NCBI GenBank assembly: GCA_002448305.1
Contig: DJWY01000006.1
Span: 1-37,497 of the forward strand
From: Selenomonadales bacterium UBA7018
GTDB taxonomy: Bacteria; Bacillota; Negativicutes; Selenomonadales; Selenomonadaceae
DNA: 37,497 nt
Direction of reading: 5' to 3'
Made by a program: the position numbers and the translations under genes. Below the pieces are notes generated by a model. It ran no database searches and had not been told where the DNA came from. It saw only the letters and a program-made list of their open reading frames with translations. This document shows, piece after piece, positions 1 through 8,230 of this stretch. The number at the start of each line of letters is the position of its first letter. Position 1 is the first letter of the stretch.

Positions 1-19
1 AATTTACCAACAACCCCTA

Positions 20-48
20 ATTATATCACATATTTTTTCAGCTGTCTT
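20..48 (-). promoter_or_regulatory. Leftward extended -10 promoter
   Basis: Read on the minus strand, AAGACA (43-48), a 17-nt spacer and TATAAT (20-25) preceded by TGA form an extended -10 promoter. It would drive a gene lying left of the window. No coding frame in 1-146 looks convincing. Confidence 0.55.
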
Positions 49-70
49 CCTTTTTGATGCGCCCAAAAGT

Positions 71-91
71 TTATCATAAAAAGTATGATAA
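71..91. repeat. Perfect 8-bp inverted repeat
   Basis: TTATCATA (71-78) and TATGATAA (84-91) are perfect inverted arms around a 5-nt centre. The site lies between the end of the molybdenum cofactor operon and a leftward promoter, 22 bp upstream of its -35 box. It could be an operator, or a weak AT-rich terminator hairpin for the operon. No good T-tract follows on either strand. Confidence 0.5.
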
Positions 92-146
92 CAGCGACGC
101 ATGAAACGTATTGTTGAAGATATAAGAAATAACAGTAGTCGAAAAA

Positions 147-1223
147 TTATTTTGTGAGACCGGCAAGGAATTTTATAATTTTTTCTGCGGAGACGCTGTC
201 ATTGAGGTTGAATTGATAAATATCATCAGATTTTTGGGGATTTGAACTAAAAATTGCGGTGATTTTTTCAGTTTTAATGACTTCTCCATTATCGCGCCAG
301 AGAGAAATAGCCGGAAAAGTTTCATGCGTACGACTTTCAGTCAAAATTAAATCGGCGGACATTTTCTCGGCGATTTCTAGGAAATTTTTGCTTTTATCGT
401 TCTGAATCATAAAAAATTTATTCGGAGAGACGACAGCGACGCTTTTTGCGCCTGCATTTTGAAATTTTTGGCTGTCTTTGCCCTCAATATCGATATTAAA
501 GCCGTGTGAATCGCTTTTTATGACGCCGACCGAAATATTTTGAGCGGAAAGAATTTTGATGAGATTTTCGATAAAAAAAGTTTTACCGGTGCCCGAATTT
601 GGCGCAACAATAGCAATAATGGGCGTTTTTCTTGAAAGATTTTCGGCTCTACCGCGAGCAAGTCGCAAATCTGCGAGCGTATTGACGTTAAAAAATAGTT
701 CTGAGGCAGAAATTTCCGTGATTGAGTGCGGGATTTTTTTTATGGCGTTAAAAATTTTCCGTTGACCGCTTAAAAGTTCGTTTAGGAAGAAATTAGCAAG
801 GTTTTTATGATAAAAAGCGGCGAGAGGTTGAAATTTTTCATTGACGAGCGGAATTATAACTTGATTATCGTAAAAATTTGTGGAGTTCAAGATATTAAAA
901 TCAAAAAAAGGCATATCGGCGGAAATAGCGAAATTCCAATCGGTTTTAGAGTTTTTAAGCCCGTTGCTAATTCCCGATATAGCCCCAGCGTTTTTTATTT
1001 CGTCGATTAAAATATTTGCACCGTATTTTTGAGCCAAAGCATTAATTTTAGGTGAATTTTCTTCGATGCAGAGAAAAATTTCGTTGAAATTAATTTTATC
1101 GGCTTTTTCAAGGATAATTTCTAGCATTTGGCGATTTCCGACGGTTAAAAAACGTTTATCTTTCCCTAAACGCGAACTTTTTCCGCCCGCAATAATCAGC
1201 AGAGAAATATTTTCAAAATTCAT
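147..1223 (-). CDS. MobA-MobB fusion, molybdenum cofactor guanylyltransferase
   Basis: The N-terminal half (about 1-190) is MobA-like, with the nucleotide-binding loop AGGKSSRLGKDKRF near the start and the metal-binding ADMPFF motif near residue 100. This family transfers GMP from GTP to molybdopterin. The C-terminal half is MobB-like, with a P-loop APNSGTGKT near residues 205-213. MobA and MobB are more often separate proteins, so this is a fusion of two partners of the same step. The ATG at 1223 overlaps the upstream stop codon as ATGA and is preferred to the TTG three codons earlier. It is the last gene of a five-gene overlapping operon. Presence of MobA suggests that the organism makes a dinucleotide cofactor for a formate dehydrogenase or similar enzyme. 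Confidence 0.9.
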   Translation of the reverse strand: MNFENISLLIIAGGKSSRLGKDKRFLTVGNRQMLEIILEKADKINFNEIFLCIEENSPKINALAQKYGANILIDEIKNAGAISGISNGLKNSKTDWNFAISADMPFFDFNILNSTNFYDNQVIIPLVNEKFQPLAAFYHKNLANFFLNELLSGQRKIFNAIKKIPHSITEISASELFFNVNTLADLRLARGRAENLSRKTPIIAIVAPNSGTGKTFFIENLIKILSAQNISVGVIKSDSHGFNIDIEGKDSQKFQNAGAKSVAVVSPNKFFMIQNDKSKNFLEIAEKMSADLILTESRTHETFPAISLWRDNGEVIKTEKITAIFSSNPQKSDDIYQFNLNDSVSAEKIIKFLAGLTK

Positions 1224-2143
1224 CTTGCGCAAGTTCCGTCCTCTCCGCGCAAAATTTCTATTCCGTGCTTAAGTTGCGGAAGGACGAAATTTAAGCACTC
1301 GTCGACGGCCTTTGGACTGCCAGGAAGATTAACAATCAAACTACGCTTGCGAATTCCTGCAACGGCGCGACTTAGCATAGCGCGACCAGTGATTTTCATT
1401 GAAAAATTTCGCATGGCTTCTGGAATTCCGGGTGCAAGTCGCGTGCAAACTTCTAGCGTTGCTTCGGGCGTAATATCGCGAATTGCAAAGCCGGTGCCGC
1501 CCGTCGTGACGATTAATCCGACGCCATCATCAGCCAATTCAATCAATTTTTCGCTCAAAAGTTGCTTAATATCAGGTAAAATCGTCCTAAAATGGATTTT
1601 ATAGCCCACTTTGGATAAAATTTTCTCGCATTTATCGCCGCTAATGTCTTCGTCGCGAATTCCGTAAAAACTTCGGTCGCTCATAGTAATAATTGCCGCA
1701 TCGAGTGGAATTTTTTCGGCAAAATCCAAATTATCGCCAATTTTTATCGTTCCACCGTGCAAAACACGCGCAAAAACGCCCTCACGCGGCATAATACAAT
1801 CGCCCATTTGCTGATAAATCACGCAATGGCTATGGCATTCCTTGCCAATTTGCGTTATCTCGAAAAAAACATCACCGCAACTAAGGCGTGTACCGACGGG
1901 CAAATTTTTAAACGTAAAGCCCTCTGCAATGATATTTTCGCCAAAAGAACCCGCATTAACTTGCGCTCCGCGTGCTTTGAAGGTATCAATTTCGCTTTGA
2001 CCGAGAAAACTAACTTGCCTATGCCAATTTCCGGCGTGCGCATCGCCCAAAATCCCGAATTCCGTTATAAATTTTGCGCTTTCGACCATTTTTTTTGCCG
2101 TTCCGCGCTTTTCACTTATACAAATCGCATTTATTTTGCCCAT
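1220..2143 (-). CDS. MOSC domain-MogA fusion, molybdenum cofactor protein
   Basis: Residues about 1-145 form a MOSC domain (motifs ILGDAHAGNWHRQVS and SFGENI), a fold found in molybdenum cofactor sulfurases and small MOSC proteins. Residues about 150-307 form a MogA/MoaB domain with TTGGTGFAIRDITPEA and LVNLPGSPKAV, which in MogA adenylates molybdopterin before metal insertion. The start ATG has an SD GGAGG 8 nt upstream. That SD is formed by the last two glycine codons of moaA. The gene overlaps the MobA-MobB start by 4 bp, so translation is probably coupled. The fused arrangement implies that adenylation and a later cofactor-handling step are physically linked, which is inference. Confidence 0.9.
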   Translation of the reverse strand: MGKINAICISEKRGTAKKMVESAKFITEFGILGDAHAGNWHRQVSFLGQSEIDTFKARGAQVNAGSFGENIIAEGFTFKNLPVGTRLSCGDVFFEITQIGKECHSHCVIYQQMGDCIMPREGVFARVLHGGTIKIGDNLDFAEKIPLDAAIITMSDRSFYGIRDEDISGDKCEKILSKVGYKIHFRTILPDIKQLLSEKLIELADDGVGLIVTTGGTGFAIRDITPEATLEVCTRLAPGIPEAMRNFSMKITGRAMLSRAVAGIRKRSLIVNLPGSPKAVDECLNFVLPQLKHGIEILRGEDGTCAR

Positions 2144-2146
2144 TTT

Positions 2147-3130
2147 TTAACCTCCAACTTGATTCATCAGCCGTGAATCATGAAATTTATTTACGTCGTT
2201 GAAAAAATGTTCACGCGGTTTATTATAAACTACTTCGCGAATTTTTTCCGAAATTTCGTCGTCATTTGCGTCTGAACGTAATAATTTTTTAACGTCAAGC
2301 CCTAAATCGAAGCTTAAACACGTTTTTAAAAATCCTTCCGCTGTTAAACGAATACGATTACAATTTCCGCAGAATTTATGCTCCATAGCGTCAATAAATC
2401 CAATTTCGCCGATAAAATTTGGCAGTTTAAAGTATTTCGCAGGACCTTTCAGCGGATTTTTATCATAAACGGGCAAAAGTTTGCCGAAATTCCTTTCCAA
2501 AGTCGAAAAAATTTCCGCCGTCGGAATTCCGCGTAGCCCCGATTCCCATGCGCAACCTATCGGCATAAGTTCAATAAACCTAACCTTGATAAAATTATTT
2601 CTAGCTAAATTTGCAAGCTTTAAAAGTTCATTTTCGTTGACGCCGCGCAATGGCACGCAATTTATCTTGAGATTTTTAAAATTTTGCTTGAGTAAAGCTT
2701 GAAAACCTTCCAAAACGTGGCTAAAAAGGCGTCTGCGCGTCAAATTGGCAAAATTTTTTTCGTCGAAAGTATCCAAACTTAAATTTATGCCGTCTAACCC
2801 TGCGGAAATTAATTCCGGAGCTAAATTTTTAAGCAAAACACCGTTTGTAGTTAAATTTATTTGTTCAATCCCCGAAATTTTCTTCATATCGCGGATTAGT
2901 GACGGTAAATTTCGCCTTAAAAGCGGTTCGCCGCCCGTAATGCGAAATTTTTTGACTCCTAGCCGCGAAAAAAGCTTTGAAACGCGCAAAATTTCTTCCA
3001 AAGTCAAAATATCGGCGTGCGAAAGCTTTTTTACTCCGCATTCGGGCATACAATAGCGACAACGCAAATTGCAGCGGTCAGTTACAGAAATTCGAGCGTA
3101 ATTTATTTCGCGATTAAATTTATCCTTCAT
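2147..3130 (-). CDS. moaA: GTP 3',8-cyclase MoaA
   Basis: This is the radical SAM enzyme that converts GTP to the cyclic precursor of molybdopterin, acting with MoaC. The N-terminal cluster motif is C20-x3-C24-x2-C27. A second cysteine cluster lies near residues 252-270 (FCGNCNRIRLTAEG followed by a third Cys). The protein ends in Gly-Gly, the conserved C-terminal tail needed for activity in this family. At 327 residues the length is normal. Its ATG overlaps the moeA stop by 4 bp (ATGA). No moaC, moaD or moaE is present in the window, so these must lie elsewhere in the genome. Confidence 0.97.
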   Translation of the reverse strand: MKDKFNREINYARISVTDRCNLRCRYCMPECGVKKLSHADILTLEEILRVSKLFSRLGVKKFRITGGEPLLRRNLPSLIRDMKKISGIEQINLTTNGVLLKNLAPELISAGLDGINLSLDTFDEKNFANLTRRRLFSHVLEGFQALLKQNFKNLKINCVPLRGVNENELLKLANLARNNFIKVRFIELMPIGCAWESGLRGIPTAEIFSTLERNFGKLLPVYDKNPLKGPAKYFKLPNFIGEIGFIDAMEHKFCGNCNRIRLTAEGFLKTCLSFDLGLDVKKLLRSDANDDEISEKIREVVYNKPREHFFNDVNKFHDSRLMNQVGG

Positions 3131-4311
3131 AACAGAATAATTTCAACCTCATTTCCCGCATTGAGCACATCAGAACCGGCAGGAATATCAACTAAACAAT
3201 TACAGCCGACCGCAGAATATAACGCGCCCGATTCGTGACGTTTTGGCAGGAAAATTTTCCCGTCAGCTAACTTTGCGCGAATAAATCTGCGTCCTAAACT
3301 CTTTTTCGGGAAGTCATCAGCCAAAATTCCGCGACTTTTCTTGTATAAAACATCTGCGCGGCGAGAAATTTTAGCTAAAACAGGTCGTGCGAGCAGTTCA
3401 AAAGTCGCATAAGCGGCAAAAGGATTGCCGGAAAGTGCTAATCCTAAAAATTTTCCGCATTTCCAGCCGATAACTGGCGCACCAGGCTTAATTTGCACGC
3501 GCCAAAATAGTTTTTCGCCAATTTTTTTTACAATGTCGTGCATAATATCCTTTTTCCCGACCGATACGCCGCCAGTAGTTATCAGCAAATCAATTTCGTT
3601 GCGCAGATTATAAAGCTCCTCTGCAAAGGAATCGTCGTCCGGAAAATTTCCCAAAATCTTAGGTTCAAAGCCCATTTCAAGCAATCTTGACGCGATTAAA
3701 TACAAATTGCTATTGTAAATCTTGCCGGAAGTAAGTTTTTCGCCTGGTTTTACGAGTTCATTACCTGTTGAAGCGACAGCAACTACAGGTTTTCGATAAA
3801 TTTTAACGGAATTTACGCCTTGACTAGCCAAAATTGCGATGTGAGCGGCACTAAGTTTAGTATTTTTCGCGACAAGCAAACTTCCCGATTTAATATCCTC
3901 CCCTGCAAAGCAAAAATTCTCGTAAGGAGCTAATTTTTGGCTGACAAAGATATTTTCTCCGTCAAAAGTAACATTTTCTTGCCGAATTACGCAATCTGAA
4001 CCTTTCGGCATAGCCGCGCCCGTCATAATGCGCAACGCTTCACCCGATTTAATTTCATCAACAAAAAAATCGCCTGCGCATTCTTCTCCGATAACTTTTA
4101 AGCGTTTCGGGGTGTTAGTGTCGGAAGATTTCAGCGCATAGCCGTCAAGCGGACTACGATTAAATGGCGGATTGTCAAAAGTTGCAAAATAATCCTGCGC
4201 GGCGACATTTCCAAGCGATTCTAGCAAAAAAACTTCCTCAACGTCGGAAATTTCGCGGGAATTCGCAGTCAAAACGTCAATCGCCTGCTCAAAAGTTATT
4301 CCTTCAATCAC
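3127..4311 (-). CDS. moeA: Molybdopterin molybdenumtransferase MoeA
   Basis: MoeA inserts molybdate into adenylated molybdopterin. Family motifs include FDNPPFNRSPLDGYAL near residue 40, STGNELV in the middle, TTGGVSVGKKD near 240 and ALSGNPFAAYATFE near 295. The 394-residue length is typical. Translation starts at GTG, which overlaps the upstream stop codon as GTGA, and its own end overlaps moaA by 4 bp. Coupled translation throughout the cluster fits stoichiometric expression. Only one full MoeA-type gene is present here. The gene upstream carries a related molybdopterin-binding domain. Confidence 0.96.
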   Translation of the reverse strand: MIEGITFEQAIDVLTANSREISDVEEVFLLESLGNVAAQDYFATFDNPPFNRSPLDGYALKSSDTNTPKRLKVIGEECAGDFFVDEIKSGEALRIMTGAAMPKGSDCVIRQENVTFDGENIFVSQKLAPYENFCFAGEDIKSGSLLVAKNTKLSAAHIAILASQGVNSVKIYRKPVVAVASTGNELVKPGEKLTSGKIYNSNLYLIASRLLEMGFEPKILGNFPDDDSFAEELYNLRNEIDLLITTGGVSVGKKDIMHDIVKKIGEKLFWRVQIKPGAPVIGWKCGKFLGLALSGNPFAAYATFELLARPVLAKISRRADVLYKKSRGILADDFPKKSLGRRFIRAKLADGKIFLPKRHESGALYSAVGCNCLVDIPAGSDVLNAGNEVEIILL

Positions 4312-5279
4312 AGCAAACCACCAACTCCCAACGTCGTGAAGTCACGCCGAATTAATTTTTCGCCCGTCAAAACTCGCGGCAATATCATATCAAAAATCGT
4401 TTTTGAACAAAACATTACGCAACCTGGCAAGCCCATTATCGGTACGTCGCCCTTGTAAGCCAACATGAACATTGCGCCCGGCAAAACCGGTACGCCATAA
4501 GTCACAATGTCCGCGCCCGTCAATTTAATTGCAGCGGGCGTTCTGTCGTCAGGGTCGACGCTCATTCCGCCCGTGCATAGAATCATTTCACAGCCAAAAT
4601 CGAGCATTTCGGCAATTTTTTCGTGCGTCATTTCCTTTGAATCGTCAGAAATTCGGCGTTCGTCAACCTGTAAGCCAAAAGTTTTCAATTTCGCTTCGAT
4701 AACCGGCGTGAACGTATCTTGAATCCGATTATTAAAAATTTCCGAGCCGGTGACGACCAATCCAACTTTAAATTTTTTGTACGGGAGAATTTTCATAAGC
4801 AATTCGTCGCCCACAATTTTCTTGACACGCTCCATTTTTTCCTTGTCAATCACGAGCGGAATTACGCGCATCCCAGCGACAGATTTATTTTTGCGCACGG
4901 GAATATTATTTTGGACAGTCGCAATGCAAATTTCATCGACAGAATTAATTTCGTTGAGCTTTTCGGCGTCGACGTGAAAAACGCCGTCGCAAGTCGCTTT
5001 GAGTTCGATTTTGCCTTCCTTAACTTCGCTTGCCAATAAATTTTCGCCTTGACAAAGTGCACGCAAAATTTCTGCCGCATCGTTTTCGTGCAACTTATTT
5101 TCGTCGTTTTCCCAGACGAAAATATTTTCCTTGCCGAGTTTCAAAAGAATAGGAATATCTTCCGCCGTGATAATGTGCCCCTTGCGAAAGCGAGCGTCCT
5201 TGACGACGCCGCGCACAATTTCTGTTATATCGTGACACAGAATTTTCCCGACAGCGTCTTGAACCTTGATTTCCCTCAA
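4308..5279 (-). CDS. Molybdopterin-binding protein (MoeA/MoaB-like domain)
   Basis: The C-terminal half has the MoaB/MoeA molybdopterin-binding fold, with VVTGSEIF near residue 180, CTGGMSVDPDDRTP near 240 and a GLPGCVMF loop near 295. The N-terminal half (VQDAVGKILCHDIT, then RKGHIITAEDI) resembles the start of MoeA but lacks its full domain set. Such proteins are common in anaerobe molybdenum clusters and their exact role is not settled. I chose the TTG at 5279, giving 323 residues, because GGGGG lies 7 nt upstream of it. A TTG at 5294 would start within that SD. It is the first gene of the operon and overlaps moeA by 4 bp. Confidence 0.85.
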   Translation of the reverse strand: MREIKVQDAVGKILCHDITEIVRGVVKDARFRKGHIITAEDIPILLKLGKENIFVWENDENKLHENDAAEILRALCQGENLLASEVKEGKIELKATCDGVFHVDAEKLNEINSVDEICIATVQNNIPVRKNKSVAGMRVIPLVIDKEKMERVKKIVGDELLMKILPYKKFKVGLVVTGSEIFNNRIQDTFTPVIEAKLKTFGLQVDERRISDDSKEMTHEKIAEMLDFGCEMILCTGGMSVDPDDRTPAAIKLTGADIVTYGVPVLPGAMFMLAYKGDVPIMGLPGCVMFCSKTIFDMILPRVLTGEKLIRRDFTTLGVGGLL

Positions 5280-5309
5280 AAAAATTCCCCCCAAAAATAT
5301 TTTGATTAA

Positions 5310-5337
5310 ATTTTATCACGCCGAAAATTTTTGGTAA
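5310..5337 (-). promoter_or_regulatory. Promoter of the molybdenum cofactor operon
   Basis: On the minus strand TTACCA, 16 nt and TAAAAT (5310-5315) with an extended -10 TG (TGATAAAAT) lie about 30 nt before the TTG start at 5279. The -35 match is only 4 of 6. No molybdate riboswitch is possible because the leader is too short. Confidence 0.5.
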
Positions 5338-5354
5338 GTGACTTTCAGCACAGT

Positions 5355-5984
5355 TTAGAACAAAATTAATCCGACCGCGATTAGCGCGAGCACCAATGCT
5401 TCCACTAAATTTAATATTTGTCCGATATTTTTCTTGCGCAGGATTAAATTCCTCACGCGCCCCGCGAACATTGCTACGATTGAAAAAATTATTAGAGCCT
5501 GCGCAGCGAATACTACGCCTAAAAATAAAATCCGCAAGCTTGTACCGTCACTTGATAAGTCAACGAATTGCGGCAGGAACGCTAGGAAAAATAGTAGCAC
5601 TTTCGGATTTAGGACGTTCATTAGAACGCCACGCTTATAAAGTGCCGACGATTTTTTAATTCCTAATTCCTCATTTTTAATTCCTAATTGCTTTCCCGCT
5701 CGCGCAGATTTGAACGCACCAAAAGCTAAGAATAAAAGATACGTTGCGCCGAAAATTTTCAGCAATAATAACGCCGTCGCCGAAGATTTTATCAGAGCCG
5801 CCACGCCGACCATTACAAGCGTCGTGTGAAAAACTATTCCGCTAACCAATCCGCACGCCAAAATTATTCCAGACTTTGCGCCGTCCGCTAAACTTTTCGT
5901 CAGCAAATATAAAATGTCCGGACCTGGCGCGAGCGTTAAGAGTATCGACGCCGTTAAAAAATATATAAATGTTGAGCTTTCCAA
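5355..5984 (-). CDS. LysE/RhtB family amino acid exporter
   Basis: This is a small inner-membrane exporter with about six hydrophobic segments and the family signature LAPGPDILYLL near residues 18-28. LVSGIVFHT follows in segment 2 and LMNVLNPKVLLFFLAFLPQF mid-protein. Substrates in the family are amino acids, but the substrate here cannot be told. The start is probably TTG at 5984, since GGAGG sits 8 nt before it. A GTG at 5993 overlaps that SD. Unusually, residues about 100-111 (LGIKNEELGIKK) in the loop after the third segment are encoded by a run of AATTAGG/AATTAAA heptanucleotides, a repeat found twice more in the window. Confidence 0.88.
   Translation of the reverse strand: MESSTFIYFLTASILLTLAPGPDILYLLTKSLADGAKSGIILACGLVSGIVFHTTLVMVGVAALIKSSATALLLLKIFGATYLLFLAFGAFKSARAGKQLGIKNEELGIKKSSALYKRGVLMNVLNPKVLLFFLAFLPQFVDLSSDGTSLRILFLGVVFAAQALIIFSIVAMFAGRVRNLILRKKNIGQILNLVEALVLALIAVGLILF
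5656..5689 (-). repeat. Heptanucleotide repeat array inside lysE
   Basis: Read on the minus strand there are five units: AATTAGG, AATTAAA, AATGAGG, AATTAGG and AATTAAA. Seven is not a multiple of three, so the array encodes a repeating heptapeptide (LGIKNEE, LGIKKSS) every 21 nt. It matches the units at 10024-10087 and 29904-29967 and stays in frame in a cytoplasmic loop. Confidence 0.7.
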
Positions 5985-6003
5985 GCAAAACACCTCCGCG
6001 CAG

Positions 6004-6012
6004 ATTTTAGCA
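6004..6012 (-). promoter_or_regulatory. Extended -10 promoter of lysE
   Basis: On the minus strand TGCTAAAAT follows the T-tract of the flhA terminator almost directly. No recognisable -35 is present, because that position falls within the terminator hairpin. The extended -10 TG may compensate. The distance to the lysE start at 5984 is about 20 nt. Confidence 0.4.
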
Positions 6013-6042
6013 TAAAAAAATCCCCCGCGCTTTGCAGGGGAT
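6013..6042 (-). terminator. Terminator of the flagellar operon
   Basis: ATCCCC (6020-6025) pairs with GGGGAT (6037-6042). On the minus strand the hairpin is followed by seven T residues, 9 nt after the flhA stop. A shorter T run on the plus side could also allow weak termination in the other direction. The same hairpin type recurs at 20054-20077. Confidence 0.85.
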
Positions 6043-6050
6043 AAATTTTT

Positions 6051-8141
6051 CTAGATTTTTATGACGCCGATAATTTGAATCTCAACCGATTGGTCAATTT
6101 CAGCGTGCGAGACAATCACTACGCCTTGAATCGAGCGTTCGATAAGTTTGCGGAAGTAGAGACGAACCGCCGGACTTGTCAGCACGATTGCGGGGTAACC
6201 TTGATTACCGAGTTTTTCTAATTCGTTCGTAGTGGAAGTGACAACGCGGCGCATTGTATCGGGGTCGAGTGTGACAAAGGAGCCGTGATCTGTGCGCTGA
6301 ACCGCGCCGACAATCCGATTTTCTAACGACGGGTCGATAGTGACGCAAGCCAAAGTATTTGAACCCTGCGTGACTTGTTGGGTAATTTGCCGCGCCATTG
6401 CGTGGCGCACATATTCCGTCAAAATTTCGGGGTCTTTGGTTGCGCGGGCGTAATCGGCTAAAACTTCCATAATCGTTGCCATGTCGCGGATTGAAACTCT
6501 TTCGCGGAGTAAATTCGCCAAAACCTTTTGAATTTCGCCGACGCCTAAAAGTTCAGGAACAACTTCATCGACAAGCGAGCGATTAGTTTTGGCAAGGTTG
6601 TCGATAAGATTTTGCGCCTCTTGACGACCGAGAATTTCTGCGGCGTGTTGCTTGATAAGTTCCGTTAAATGCGTCGCGAGAACAGAAACCGCATCGACGA
6701 CTGTATAACCGTTTAATTCGGCGCGTTCGCGGTCGCTCTCCGGAATCCAAATTGCAGGAAGTCCGAACGCAGGCTCAACAGTTTCAATGCCTGGAATTTC
6801 TTCAAAAACCGTGCCAGAGTTCATCGCTAAGAAATGGTCGAGCATGAGTTCGCCGCGAGCAATCTCCATTCCCTTTAGCTTGATTATATATGAACTCGGC
6901 TTAATCTGAATGTTATCGCGAATTCTTATCGTCGGGACGACAAGTCCGAGTTCAAGAGCGCATTGCCGCCTAATCATAACGATACGGTCGAGTAAGTCGC
7001 CGCCCTGCCCCGTGTCGACAAGCGGAATCAGCGAGTAACCAATTTCCAATTCCATTGGATCGACTTGCAGGAGCGAAATAATATTTTCAGGGCGCGTCGC
7101 CGCAGATTTTTCTTTAGCTTGCTGTTGTTCTTCCTTAGTTTCCTCAGTTACAGAAGTTTTTCTATGCAAACTATAGCCGATAAACGCGCAAATAATCGCC
7201 AGCGACGCGAACGGGATACCGGGCAGACCAGGAACGATTGATAGCATAATCAAAACGCCGGCATTGATGAAGAAAATTCTTTCGTTGTTGAAAAGTTGCT
7301 TGACAATGTCGTTACCGAGATTGCCTTCCGACGCGGCGCGAGTAACAATAATACCGGTTGCGGTTGAGATTAAAAGCGCGGGAATTTGGCTGACGAGACC
7401 TTCACCGACCGTCAACAGCGTGTAAGTTTGAAGAGCGGTCGCGGCGTCCATATCCTTTTGAGCCATACCGATAACGAAACCGCCGCCAATGTTAATCAGC
7501 ATTATTACAATCGCGGCAATCGCATCGCCTTTAACGAACTTTGAGGCACCGTCCATAGCTCCAAAGAAGTCCGCTTCACGCTGAATTTTCGAGCGGCGAA
7601 TTTTAGCTTCTTCGTCGGTAATCGCGCCCTGATTCAAGTCAGCGTCGATAGCCATTTGCTTACCGGGCATAGCGTCGAGTGTGAAACGCGCTGAAACTTC
7701 CGCGACACGCTCAGAACCTTTGGTTATGACGATAAAGTTTATAATAACCAAAATGATAAACATGATGAAGCCGACGACCGGATTGCCTCCGACGACAAAA
7801 TTTCCGAACGCCGTAATAACTTCGCCCGCATTGGCATTAATTAAAATTAGTCGGGTAGCGGAAATATTGAGAGCCAATCGGAAAAGCGTCGTCACGAGCA
7901 AAAGCGACGGGAAAACTGATAAGTCAAGTGCCTCCTCGTTGTAAATCGCGCTCATTATGACGACAAGGGCGATTGTGATATTTAGACAAATAAGCATGTC
8001 CAAAAGCGGCGTCGGGAGCGGGATAATCATCATGATAACAATCATGACGAGCGTCACCGCGATTATAACGTCGCTGTATTTTTGGATAAGCGAACCTAAT
8101 GTTCGTGGTTCGGCTTCTAAGACATCTGCTGGTGCGGGCAT
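6051..8141 (-). CDS. flhA: Flagellar biosynthesis protein FlhA
   Basis: FlhA is the large export-gate component of the flagellar type III secretion apparatus. Eight hydrophobic segments fill about residues 25-340, with the conserved FHIPEP-family signature KGSERVAEVSARFTLDAMPG near 150. A roughly 350-residue cytoplasmic domain follows. At 696 residues the length is normal. The ATG has AGGAG 8 nt upstream. FlhA has its own sigma-A-like promoter (8179-8207) and is the last gene of the cluster, followed by a terminator. The usual neighbours flhF and flhG are not downstream. Confidence 0.97.
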   Translation of the reverse strand: MPAPADVLEAEPRTLGSLIQKYSDVIIAVTLVMIVIMMIIPLPTPLLDMLICLNITIALVVIMSAIYNEEALDLSVFPSLLLVTTLFRLALNISATRLILINANAGEVITAFGNFVVGGNPVVGFIMFIILVIINFIVITKGSERVAEVSARFTLDAMPGKQMAIDADLNQGAITDEEAKIRRSKIQREADFFGAMDGASKFVKGDAIAAIVIMLINIGGGFVIGMAQKDMDAATALQTYTLLTVGEGLVSQIPALLISTATGIIVTRAASEGNLGNDIVKQLFNNERIFFINAGVLIMLSIVPGLPGIPFASLAIICAFIGYSLHRKTSVTEETKEEQQQAKEKSAATRPENIISLLQVDPMELEIGYSLIPLVDTGQGGDLLDRIVMIRRQCALELGLVVPTIRIRDNIQIKPSSYIIKLKGMEIARGELMLDHFLAMNSGTVFEEIPGIETVEPAFGLPAIWIPESDRERAELNGYTVVDAVSVLATHLTELIKQHAAEILGRQEAQNLIDNLAKTNRSLVDEVVPELLGVGEIQKVLANLLRERVSIRDMATIMEVLADYARATKDPEILTEYVRHAMARQITQQVTQGSNTLACVTIDPSLENRIVGAVQRTDHGSFVTLDPDTMRRVVTSTTNELEKLGNQGYPAIVLTSPAVRLYFRKLIERSIQGVVIVSHAEIDQSVEIQIIGVIKI

Positions 8142-8178
8142 TTATTTTTCTCCTAAAATTTTATATTAAACTGGCGAT

Positions 8179-8207
8179 ACTATAACACAATTTCCGATTA
8201 GACTCAA
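8179..8207 (-). promoter_or_regulatory. Promoter of flhA
   Basis: On the minus strand TTGAGT (8202-8207), 17 nt and TATAGT (8179-8184) precede flhA by about 37 nt. A GC-rich stretch with eight T residues lies just upstream (8213-8225), so the operon may partly terminate and restart here. Confidence 0.6.
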
Positions 8208-8230
8208 CCAAATAAAAAAAATCCGCGCCG

